From NCBI RefSeq assembly GCF_000820515.1, contig NZ_JXDG01000040.1, positions 62,001-126,000 of the forward strand: a stretch of DNA of 64,000 nucleotides. Reading direction: 5' to 3'. The position numbers and the translations under genes are program-made. Under the pieces are notes generated by a model. That model worked only from the letters and a program-made list of their open reading frames with translations, did not search any database and had not been told where the DNA came from. The first letter of the stretch is position 1, and each line of letters starts with the position of its first letter. This stretch comes from Pseudomonas batumici (GTDB lineage Bacteria; Pseudomonadota; Gammaproteobacteria; Pseudomonadales; Pseudomonadaceae). Shown here piece after piece: positions 1-7,312 of the stretch.

Positions 1-1022
1 TGAACGGCCTGCACGCACAGTCGAACCAGATAGGCACGATCGCGCTTGAGTGTGACCAGCTCTTGCAGAGACAGCGACCTGCCCGCGACACCTGCGCTGT
101 GGAGTAGAAATGCAATGGAGTGGTAAAGGTGCCTGGCACAGCTCAGTTGCGCCGCACACTCCGCAAGCTGCTCCAATCGTATCGGCCGAGTCTTTGATGC
201 AGCATTTTCCTTAGTGACCTCGCGATTTCGCAGCGCTGCAACGCAATCGTCGTAGGCTCCTTCCGCGCAACCAAGGACGGGGCCGATATGCAGGCTGCCC
301 AGATACGGAATGAACTCCACATCAAACAGATAGCCGCCCGGATTATGCCCAGCGCCAACCGGTGCGGACCCGAAACACTCGGACTGCAAAACCACCCACG
401 CGTCTGACACAAAGACATTATCCAATCGCAGATCTTTTGATCCGGTACCGCACATTCCAGCGACGTGCCAGACATCCTCGACCTGAACCCGCTCTCTTCG
501 CAGCGTAAATAACAGCGTTTGGCCAAGCGATGCATCTCGAGGATCCTTGCCAGACAACACCACCCAATGGGCATGATCGATCCCCGAACTGAAACACCAA
601 GTCCCGCTGAGACGAAAACCACCGTCGACCTTCAGGATCGAAACACCTTTGGACACGGACGCAGTGGCAATGATTTGCCCCGGCCCATCGGCAAAGACCG
701 TGTCCTGGCATAAGGAAGGAAGACGTCCGACAATCGCTGCATGGCTGCCCACAAGGCCAATCATCCAACCGGTCGACGGACAAGCCCGCGCGGCAATTCG
801 GGAGGCTTCAACCAGGGTCGGCCAATCGCTTTGCAGGCCACCATAACGTCTTGGCACGACCAGTTGCATAAGCCCCCCGACAAGCAAGTCGTCCACGGTC
901 TGCTGCGAAATACAGCGTGCCCGCTCAGTTTCGGCAGCCAGTGCTCGCCACCGCCCGAGGAGCGCTCTCGCTCGATCACAGGTTTCATGATGCCCCTGGG
1001 GTAACGCTGTCATCCAATCCAT
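1..1022 (-). CDS. Acyl-CoA-dehydrogenase-like flavin monooxygenase, 3' end cut by window edge
   Basis: The reverse-strand frame is open from an ATG at 1020-1022 to base 1 without a stop, so the last part of the protein lies outside the window. The translation shows the layout of group D flavin monooxygenases (HpaB/HsaA type, acyl-CoA dehydrogenase fold): an N-terminal helical part with VVPRRYGGL and ARACPSTGWMIG, a middle beta domain with LSGTWCFSSGIDHAHWV and VAGMCGTGSKDLRLDNVFV, then a C-terminal helical part with ARHLYHSIA. Members of this fold hydroxylate aromatic or amine substrates with reduced flavin from a partner reductase, or dehydrogenate thioesters; the substrate here is unknown. 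An AGGAG ribosome site lies about 8 bases before the start, and the gene follows the methyltransferase-like gene after 12 bases. It is probably the fifth or later gene of the ectC-like operon. Confidence 0.75.
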   Translation of the reverse strand, partial: MDWMTALPQGHHETCDRARALLGRWRALAAETERARCISQQTVDDLLVGGLMQLVVPRRYGGLQSDWPTLVEASRIAARACPSTGWMIGLVGSHAAIVGRLPSLCQDTVFADGPGQIIATASVSKGVSILKVDGGFRLSGTWCFSSGIDHAHWVVLSGKDPRDASLGQTLLFTLRRERVQVEDVWHVAGMCGTGSKDLRLDNVFVSDAWVVLQSECFGSAPVGAGHNPGGYLFDVEFIPYLGSLHIGPVLGCAEGAYDDCVAALRNREVTKENAASKTRPIRLEQLAECAAQLSCARHLYHSIAFLLHSAGVAGRSLSLQELVTLKRDRAYLVRLCVQAV

Positions 1023-1034
1023 CAATATCGTCTC

Positions 1035-2027
1035 CTAACAACCAGCCGCGGGCTGTGAGAGCACCCTGACAACCGGATGCTCGAAGCAGAAGCCGTTGGG
1101 GATAATGGGCTGGCCAAGTAGCTCGATGAATTGGGTGATGCTTCTCTCGTTGTTGGAAGCAACAAACTCATAGAAGTTGGTGCCATTCCAGATGAGATAG
1201 ACATGAGAAAAATAGCGGGAAGCCGCTTCGACGAAATCGGAAAAAAGGATCTGGCCGTTCTTCATCTGCGACAACATGGCATTCTTTTTCCAGGCTATTT
1301 CCTCCTCGGAAAAGTAATGAGACTTGTGCTGTTCATCCTTTACCCGTTCCCGCCGATGGTATTCGTCAATCTCCGGCTGATTGAGCTTCTCCAGGAAGAA
1401 TGCGAGGCCATCCTCGCGCAGAAAACTCGAAACACCTCTCAGATGCTCGTCCCTGTTTCGTCCATAGAACTGGAAAGCCGCCATCTCATAGAGATAGTCA
1501 ACCCCACGAAACAGCCCCTGCGAATCCAATGCCTGCGCCACGATCTCGCGGCTCACCTGAAGAAACGACCCTGAGTGGAAGGCGCAAAGTTCCTTGTCGG
1601 CATGGGCGTCGAAATGGATCTGGTTTGCCTTGTTCGGCGAGTTGGTCAGTGTCCGAATTGCCCCCTTGGCGTATTTTGCCAACGCCCTGCCGCTACTCCC
1701 ATCAAACGCATCAATCTCCCACAAGGTGAAAGCGCGATCGTCCTGCTTACGCCGCTCATGGGTGTAGCGGGCAAGCGTCACCCCGACATGGGAAAGCTCT
1801 TCCAGAATACCCGGCACACTGGCCAGAAAATGCGCAAAAAGCGGGCCGGTCTGCGCCACCAATAGGTCATGGTAGGCCAGCACCTCCTGATCCTGAATCT
1901 GTTCGCGTATTCTCGTTGTCACAGGCTGCCTGGGCACCTGGACCTTGCCTCTGGCCAGGTCATCAAAATAGTCGGCCAGTTGGTTCATCGCAGAATCGAC
2001 AAAGTCAGGATTCGAATCGGTGATCAT
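1035..2027 (-). CDS. SAM-dependent methyltransferase-like protein of a biosynthetic operon
   Basis: This 330-residue protein resembles class I methyltransferases of natural-product clusters, though the match is by feel. The middle of the protein (about 100-190) has LWEIDAFDGSSGRALAKYA followed by TLTNSPN, at the place expected for the SAM loop and the next strand-helix units. YLYEMAAFQFYGRNRDEHL and FLREDGLAFFLEKLN resemble the post-motif region where an acidic or aromatic pair is followed by a statement-type strand. The classical GxGxG loop is replaced by a less glycine-rich sequence, so cofactor use is not certain. It has no signal peptide or membrane segment. The gene lies between the AMP-forming ligase and the flavin enzyme on the same strand, which suggests tailoring of a small molecule. 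The ribosome site is weak. Confidence 0.55.
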   Translation of the reverse strand: MITDSNPDFVDSAMNQLADYFDDLARGKVQVPRQPVTTRIREQIQDQEVLAYHDLLVAQTGPLFAHFLASVPGILEELSHVGVTLARYTHERRKQDDRAFTLWEIDAFDGSSGRALAKYAKGAIRTLTNSPNKANQIHFDAHADKELCAFHSGSFLQVSREIVAQALDSQGLFRGVDYLYEMAAFQFYGRNRDEHLRGVSSFLREDGLAFFLEKLNQPEIDEYHRRERVKDEQHKSHYFSEEEIAWKKNAMLSQMKNGQILFSDFVEAASRYFSHVYLIWNGTNFYEFVASNNERSITQFIELLGQPIIPNGFCFEHPVVRVLSQPAAGC

Positions 2028-2075
2028 TTCTGTAATTCCGTTTACACATTGAATGTTCAGTGAGCGCTGCAGCCA

Positions 2076-3611
2076 TTAGTCGGCCGTCAGTAGATTCGCC
2101 GCTGTCTTGCCATTGAGGTTGCGCGGCAACGCCGCATAAAAACTCACGATGGCGGGGACCATGTACCAATCCAACTGCGCAGCGCAGTACTGGACAAGCG
2201 CGTCAGCCGACAACTCACAGCCTTTTTTCAGGACTACGCAGGCCTTGGGGACGTGTCCGGCCACCTCATCCGACAGGGGGATCACGACGGCCTCGCTGAC
2301 TGCGGCGTGCGAGAGAATGACCTGCTCGATTTCCCTGGGATTGACCTGAAACGTGCGCCGGGTGAAGACGTTGTCCTTGCGGCCGACGAAATACAGGTAC
2401 TGCTCGCTGTCCATTCTGAACAGGTCACCGGTGAAATAGACCCGCGCCTCGCCGAACAGATCGTTTCTGAGCACACGCCGGGTGAGCTCCGGTTTGTTCC
2501 AATAACCGAGCATCACCAGATCGCCAGCAACCACCAGTTCGCCTACCCGATCAGGTTGGGTGATCCGTTGCAGGTCTTCATCAACCAGGAACGCCCTGAC
2601 CCCGGGAATCGGCTTGCCAACCGAACCGGGACGCTGATCGAGCTGCTCCGGCGGCAGATACGCGACTCGCTTGCACTCGGTCAGGCCATACATGGAGTAA
2701 ACAGCAACATGTGGAAGGGACGCTCGTAATTGACGTATATGCTTGACTGGCAGCGCTTGCCCGCTGCTGGCGATGTATTTCAGGGACTTGAGTGTTTCGC
2801 CTTGAAACGCGTCCGGTTCAGCCTGTAACAGGAAGTGAACAGCGGGCGGCAGGATATGCATAGCAGTGATGCCATACTGCCGAATCAGCTCAAGCATCTG
2901 CTCGGGTCGTTCAGGCAGCGCACTCTCGGTCACCGAACGCCCGCCTCCGAGCAAAGGCATCATGATGTTGTAGAAGCCATAATCGAAATGCAGGGGTGAG
3001 AAATTCAGTACGACCGAGTCCTCGAAGCTACCTAGATAGCTGGATACCGCATCGTAGGCCGCCAGCATGTTCCGGTTGCTGACCGCGACACCCCTGGCGT
3101 CCTTCGTCGATCCGCTCGTATGGAAAATGGTGCAAACCTCTGCACTGTTCAGCGCCCCATCGCACAGCGCAAAGACCTCACGCACGCCATCGAATTCGGT
3201 GGTGCGCCACTGGCCCGGGCAGAATCGCTCGCCCATGTGCAGGACGAACTGTACATCGACCTTCCCCGTCAGTTCATCGAGGTTTGCACCTGCCGGCACG
3301 ATCAAGGTCTTTGCCTTGATATCATTGAGCTGATGGATGAGTTTCTCGGTACCAATGCCGTAATGCATCAGGACCAGCACGAATCCGGCCTTCATCACCC
3401 CGAGCGCGCAGGCAATGGTTTCAAGGGAGGTAGGAGCATGCAGAGCGATTCGGTCCCCCACCACCATCCCCGTTGCCAGCAGGTGCTGGGCCGCTGCATC
3501 GGCCAGCTCGTCCAGCTCAGCATAGGTGAGCTGCTGCCCGGCGACGATCAGTGCGGCCTTATCCGGCGTATGCTGGGCGTGGTTTTTCACATATTCATGA
3601 AAAGGTCTCAT
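2076..3611 (-). CDS. Stand-alone AMP-forming acyl/aminoacyl ligase (adenylation enzyme)
   Basis: This 511-residue protein belongs to the ANL superfamily, which activates a carboxylic acid with ATP to an acyl-adenylate and passes it to CoA or a carrier protein. The core motifs are present in order: the phosphate loop FHTSGSTKDARGV (A3), YSMYGLTECKRVAYL (A5), YFTGDLFRMD (A7), a hinge region VGRKDNVFTRRTFQVNPREIEQ (shown here only by name of the A8 region, GRKD...PREIE), and the catalytic lysine region LNGKTAANLL (A10) near the C-terminus. No carrier or condensation domain is fused to it. Its ATG overlaps the stop of the MFS gene by four bases, so the two are translationally coupled. The substrate cannot be read from the sequence; the cluster context suggests an amino or aryl acid. 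Confidence 0.88.
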   Translation of the reverse strand: MRPFHEYVKNHAQHTPDKAALIVAGQQLTYAELDELADAAAQHLLATGMVVGDRIALHAPTSLETIACALGVMKAGFVLVLMHYGIGTEKLIHQLNDIKAKTLIVPAGANLDELTGKVDVQFVLHMGERFCPGQWRTTEFDGVREVFALCDGALNSAEVCTIFHTSGSTKDARGVAVSNRNMLAAYDAVSSYLGSFEDSVVLNFSPLHFDYGFYNIMMPLLGGGRSVTESALPERPEQMLELIRQYGITAMHILPPAVHFLLQAEPDAFQGETLKSLKYIASSGQALPVKHIRQLRASLPHVAVYSMYGLTECKRVAYLPPEQLDQRPGSVGKPIPGVRAFLVDEDLQRITQPDRVGELVVAGDLVMLGYWNKPELTRRVLRNDLFGEARVYFTGDLFRMDSEQYLYFVGRKDNVFTRRTFQVNPREIEQVILSHAAVSEAVVIPLSDEVAGHVPKACVVLKKGCELSADALVQYCAAQLDWYMVPAIVSFYAALPRNLNGKTAANLLTAD

Positions 3612-4894
3612 TGGGTTACCTCGTTGCCATCCATCAGAGGCGCCTCGCCCGTACTCGTGTAGACGGCTTCGTTGCCCTTGGGAACGAGCAATACAATCGC
3701 ACCGACGATAACTTCAAAAATCCCGCTACCGACAATGACCATACCGGTTTCGAACCGGGCATAGAGTGCCGCGCCGCAGGCCCCGGCAATGAGAATAGAG
3801 GCGCCCAGCGCGGCAAAGCGCAGTCTGGCCAACCCGGCGATTTCGCTTTGCCTGAAAGTGGTTTGAATGAGCAGGATGAACGAAATGTCGATCAGCGGCC
3901 CGCCGAGCGCGGCCAGACCGGCACCGAACATCATGCCGGCCAGGACGTACTCTGCCGGCAGGCACATCACCGCCGCACCGATGGTCGCAATACCCAGGCC
4001 GTTGACCACGGAGCCGAACGTAAAACCACCATACAGGCGACGGAGAGTCAGGTTGCCGACGACAAAAATAGAGATCAGGTTGCCGCAACCATAGGCGCCC
4101 ATGATCAGACCATAGGCAGCAAATCCATGGACACCGAAGCCCTGGATGTCGTACTTGACCACCGCCAGTGCCATGCCGATCGAAATACCCAGGCTCCAGG
4201 CGACGTTGCCCAACCCGGCACACACATAGACCGCCTGCATCCGTCGGCGGCCGACCAGGCTGCGCCAACCGGCGGTGAAGGCGGCGCGCCGGCTAGTCAG
4301 CTTGATCGGTTGACGAGGCAATGCCTTGCTCAGCTTCATCACCGCCCAGGCCGAGACCAGGAATGTCAGGCTATTGAGGGTAAACAGATGCTCAAGCGGA
4401 ATCAGCAGAGTAATGGCCGCCGCCAGCATCGGCCCAATCACCCGAGCCACCCGGATGATCGCGTCAAACAGTGCATTGACCGCCTGCAACTGGTCCGGCG
4501 CCGCGACAATCCGTGGCAGGCTGGCACGCAAGGCCGGTTCGAACAGGGAGTTGACGATCATCATGAGCATGACCGGCACCGCCAGCATCCACAGGCTCAT
4601 GATGCCCAGCGCCCAGGCCAGCATCGGAATCAAGGCGAGTCCGGCCCGCACCAGGTCGGCACCGATCATCGTGCGCCGATGGTCCCAGCGCTCGGCCCAG
4701 ATTCCCCCCAGCAGCGCCCCTGCCAGCGCCGCCCCACCGCGCAACGCACTGAGCCAGCTCGCATCGCTACCGGCGATCTGTACTGCCATCCAGGCGATGG
4801 CAATCGCGAAGAGCTCGTCACCAATGGAGGATAGTGCCAACCCTCCCCACAGCAACGCTACGGGCCGATGGAGCAATGGCCTGAACAATTTCAT
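3608..4894 (-). CDS. MFS exporter, EntS-like (MFS_3 type)
   Basis: This is a 428-residue membrane protein with about 12 hydrophobic segments. It begins MKLFRPLLHRPVALLWGGLA, a typical MFS_3 opening, and has the loop GGIWAERWDHRRTMIGADL between helices 2 and 3, which is the MFS motif A region. EntS-type members export siderophores and other small secondary metabolites from the cytoplasm. A GGAG ribosome site lies 8 bases before the chosen ATG. The gene sits between the ectC-like gene and the AMP-forming ligase on the same strand and overlaps the ligase start, which fits a role as exporter or self-protection pump for the product of this operon. Confidence 0.85.
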   Translation of the reverse strand: MKLFRPLLHRPVALLWGGLALSSIGDELFAIAIAWMAVQIAGSDASWLSALRGGAALAGALLGGIWAERWDHRRTMIGADLVRAGLALIPMLAWALGIMSLWMLAVPVMLMMIVNSLFEPALRASLPRIVAAPDQLQAVNALFDAIIRVARVIGPMLAAAITLLIPLEHLFTLNSLTFLVSAWAVMKLSKALPRQPIKLTSRRAAFTAGWRSLVGRRRMQAVYVCAGLGNVAWSLGISIGMALAVVKYDIQGFGVHGFAAYGLIMGAYGCGNLISIFVVGNLTLRRLYGGFTFGSVVNGLGIATIGAAVMCLPAEYVLAGMMFGAGLAALGGPLIDISFILLIQTTFRQSEIAGLARLRFAALGASILIAGACGAALYARFETGMVIVGSGIFEVIVGAIVLLVPKGNEAVYTSTGEAPLMDGNEVTQ

Positions 4895-5004
4895 ATCATC
4901 AACTCCGCACAGTCATTCAACTGGTCCGAAAGAAACCCATATCGTCTTGTTACTCGTTGGTTCGAAACAACTGGCTTCGTCAAACAGGCAGCCCATTGCG
5001 TAAT

Positions 5005-5391
5005 TCAATACGAAGAGGCACTCTGGTTGTTAATAGCGTGGCGCTCGGTACCGACAAGAGGGGGATTGAAAACGCTGACCAGGATAAGGTCCGTGAACTT
5101 TCCGCCGCGCAGATAGTGACAATCATGTTTGTCCAGTACATACATATCTCCTGGACGGATTGTATGGACGGTGCCCTCCATATCTTCGATTTCGCCCTCG
5201 CCGCCAATGCAATAACAGGCCTCAAGATGATTGCGATAATGAAGCAGCGACTCGGTACCGGCTCGAACCACGGTATGGCAGATAGTAAAACCGACTCCGT
5301 CCCGCTCTGTCAGCAAGCGATGGCTGGTTCCTGAGCCCCACTCGACGAAAAAATCGGTTTTTTCAACATCGGAGATGCTACGAACAAACAT
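5005..5391 (-). CDS. ectC: Orphan ectoine-synthase-like cupin cyclase
   Basis: This 128-residue protein has the length and pattern of ectoine synthase (EctC), a metal-dependent cupin that closes the ring of N-gamma-acetyl-diaminobutyrate to ectoine. It starts MFVRSISDVEKTD, keeps DGVGFTICHTVVRAGTE, then LHYRNHLEACYCIGGEGEIE and the cupin motif IRPGDMYVLDKHDCHYLRGG, and ends FNPPLVGTERH. The longer upstream frame is rejected because the ATG at 5391 has an AAGGA site and matches the family start. No ectA or ectB is present in the window; the neighbours are a ligase, a methyltransferase-like protein, a flavin enzyme and an exporter. It is probably a lone EctC that cyclises a different diamino or amide substrate as the first gene of this operon. 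Confidence 0.85.
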   Translation of the reverse strand: MFVRSISDVEKTDFFVEWGSGTSHRLLTERDGVGFTICHTVVRAGTESLLHYRNHLEACYCIGGEGEIEDMEGTVHTIRPGDMYVLDKHDCHYLRGGKFTDLILVSVFNPPLVGTERHAINNQSASSY

Positions 5392-5955
5392 ATTCAGTTC
5401 CTTGTGAATATATGAATTTCCCACCTCAAAAGTACGAGGCAAACAGAGCGGCTGCATCGGTTAGCGTCAACTAGGTAAGGCCCAGACAACCCAACACACC
5501 ACAAAAAATCAGCTGATCGCCAAACGCACATTTCACTGCCGAGGTAGCGCTATCTTTCGCAAGACAAAATGAACCATGCTGCCTCGCTCAGAGGCAAACA
5601 CAACCAGATAACAGGGATGCTCTCCAAGCAAAATGCAGGAGCCATGTCGAAGAACGTGCTTATAGCACGCATGCCATTACGGCGGACTAGTCATTCCCTG
5701 ACCCAATAGTCGCTCCTGAAGAATCAGAATCCTACTTGTAACATTTTATGAGTGTCAATGGCTTTTTTCAGACTCGATTCAATCCTGGCGACAGCAAAAT
5801 AATTTACATACCGGATGAGCGCATTTATCTACTCGCGACCACACTCGATCAAGCAAAGAGTGAATGGGCTCAACGAGCATTGCACGACAACACGACTCAC
5901 TGTCTCATCAGGATATTGAAGCGACAGCAGCGTTACCAACGCCGCTTCACACCCA
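5392..5955. other. Gene-poor spacer upstream of the ectC-like operon
   Basis: About 560 bases hold no gene that I can recognise. The part next to 5391 must carry the promoter of the minus-strand operon, but no convincing -35/-10 pair stands out. A plus-strand reading frame at 5748-5987 encodes 79 residues starting MSVNGFFQTRFNPGDS; it is visibly more AT-rich than the flanking genes and has no known motif, and its end runs into the antisense of the EamA gene. It may be a relic of DNA lost at this junction. Confidence 0.5.
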
Positions 5956-6705
5956 TCACCGGGCCAACTTCACGCTGGGCGCTGTGACCTTGCGCTGCCC
6001 GGTCTGGACCAGCACCACCCCGCCAAGAATCAGGGCCAGTGCCAGCAGCTCGATGCCCGTGACTGGCTCCCCCACCACCGCACCGATGATGACAGCCACG
6101 ACAGGGGCGATATAGGTCGCGCCGGATGCCCGCACCGGGCCGAGCTTCTGGATGATGTAGTAGTAGATCAGGAACGCCCCACCCGTGCCGAGCATGCCCA
6201 ACCCGATGATCGCGCCGAGCGTGGCATGAAGATCCGCCGAAATCGCCGTGATGCCGTGGAAATCAGTCAGGATCAGCAGGGTCAGCACTGCAAGCCCTGC
6301 CTGCCACGTGGCCAGGGCCAGCGGCGCAAGGTTCAGCGGCGAAAGGTAGCGTCGAGCATAGACGAAGGAAGCGCCAAGGCTCAGCGTCCCGACCATCATC
6401 CAGATCACCCCGAGCAGCGGTACACCGTTCGCCCCCTCCCACGGGCGCGCACTCAGGACGATTCCCGCAAAGCCCAGGGCGATACCCGCCGCCATGCGGC
6501 GGGTCGGGCGTTCTTCACGCAGGAACAGCAGCGCACAGAGGAAAGTGAAGATCGGGATCGAACCGCTCAACAGGCCGGCGACACTGGTGGGAAGCAAGGC
6601 TGTCCCAGCCACGAACCCGTAGTAATAGAGGGTGGTCGCCAGCACCGACATCACCGCGAAGTGCAGTTGCGTACGCTGGCGCTTGTGCATGATGCCCATG
6701 ACCAC
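5956..6705 (-). pseudogene. EamA/DMT-family transporter, 5'-truncated
   Basis: The reading frame encodes 249 residues (220-250 depending on start) of a drug/metabolite transporter. It shows one and a half EamA units: LYYYGFVAGTALLPTSVAGL, then FLCALLFLREERPTRRMAAG in the first unit, and GTGGAFLIYYYIIQKLGPVR with VAVIIGAVVGEPVTGIELLA in the second. Full-length members have about 290-300 residues and 10 helices; here roughly the first two or three helices (about 60 residues) are missing and the frame opens within MVMGIMHKRQRTQLHFAV. Immediately next to the missing end lies the 3' piece of a LysR gene facing the other way. The simplest reading is a deletion that removed the 5' halves of a divergent transporter/regulator pair. 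A shortened but still expressed protein is possible though unlikely to work. Confidence 0.65.
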
Positions 6706-6981
6706 TGGCCGAAGTTCCTGTCATCCGGCGGCGAGCTCTCGGGAGCGGTGTTCAACCAAACGACACTGGCGCTGGACGCCGCCCTGGCCGGCCAGGGCGT
6801 CGCTCTGGCATGCCGGGCTTTCGTGGCGGCCGACCTGAAGGCCGGCCGGCTGGTGCAGGTGACGAATACGACCGCCCTCATCGAGCCCGACTATTTCCTC
6901 GTCCGCAAGCGATCATCGTCGCCGAGAAAGGCCGCGGATGCGGCATGGGATTGGTGCGCGAAAAGATTGGGGCCTGCCTAA
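6685..6981 (+). pseudogene. LysR-type regulator, C-terminal remnant
   Basis: The plus-strand frame ending at 6981 encodes the end of a GcvA-like LysR effector domain. The pattern WPKFLSSGGELSG, then FNQTTLALDAALAGQGVALA, FVAADLKAGRLVQV and PDYFLVRKR...AADAAWDWCAKRL matches the last 90 or so residues of such regulators. There is no helix-turn-helix region in frame upstream; that side is occupied by the antisense of the EamA gene. The left boundary given is approximate. It is not expected to be functional. Confidence 0.7.
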
Positions 6982-7042
6982 CGGGATGCCGCCCTGCTAC
7001 AGACCTGTCACCAGCAGATTGGATGGCGGGGGCGACGAGGGA

Positions 7043-7196
7043 TCAGGATTGGGAGATGTATTGCGCTTCGACTTTAACACCCAAGCGACTTAACGCTCGT
7101 GCAACGTGGGTAGCCCTTCCAATGTCTAGGAGTGCTTTGGACAAGGTCGGTCAGTGCTTCGCCAAACACTACTGCGCAAGGCAATTCCATCGTCAT
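7043..7196 (-). pseudogene. PfkB-family sugar kinase (fructokinase-type) remnant, frameshifted
   Basis: On the reverse strand from 7196 the sequence reads MTMELPCAVVFGEALTDLVQ and then STPRHWKGYP, the start of a PfkB fructokinase-type protein. The expected next residues (a GGAxWN substrate loop) are missing; after one extra base at 7106 the reading continues in another frame as VARALSRLGVKVEAQYIS and stops at 7043-7045. That equals loss of about 17 bases plus loss of the remaining 250 or more codons. It lies directly downstream of the ScrY-like porin on the same strand, where a fructokinase would fit the sucrose pathway. The family call rests on the N-terminal GEALxD and NVARALxRLG-like patterns only. 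Confidence 0.6.
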
Positions 7197-7312
7197 TTCC
7201 TCATTTTTTTGTCGTAGGGATAACTGCTGGCTGATCAGCTTCGACCGACATCACTGTTTGCAACAACAGCCGACAGGCGTGCTGAAGGCGTGTTGGCCGA
7301 CGCGTTCAAATA

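Noticed and set aside
5748..5987. 79-residue plus-strand frame before the EamA remnant
   Set aside because: No ribosome site and no family; its end lies in the antisense of the EamA gene. Kept only as part of the spacer description.
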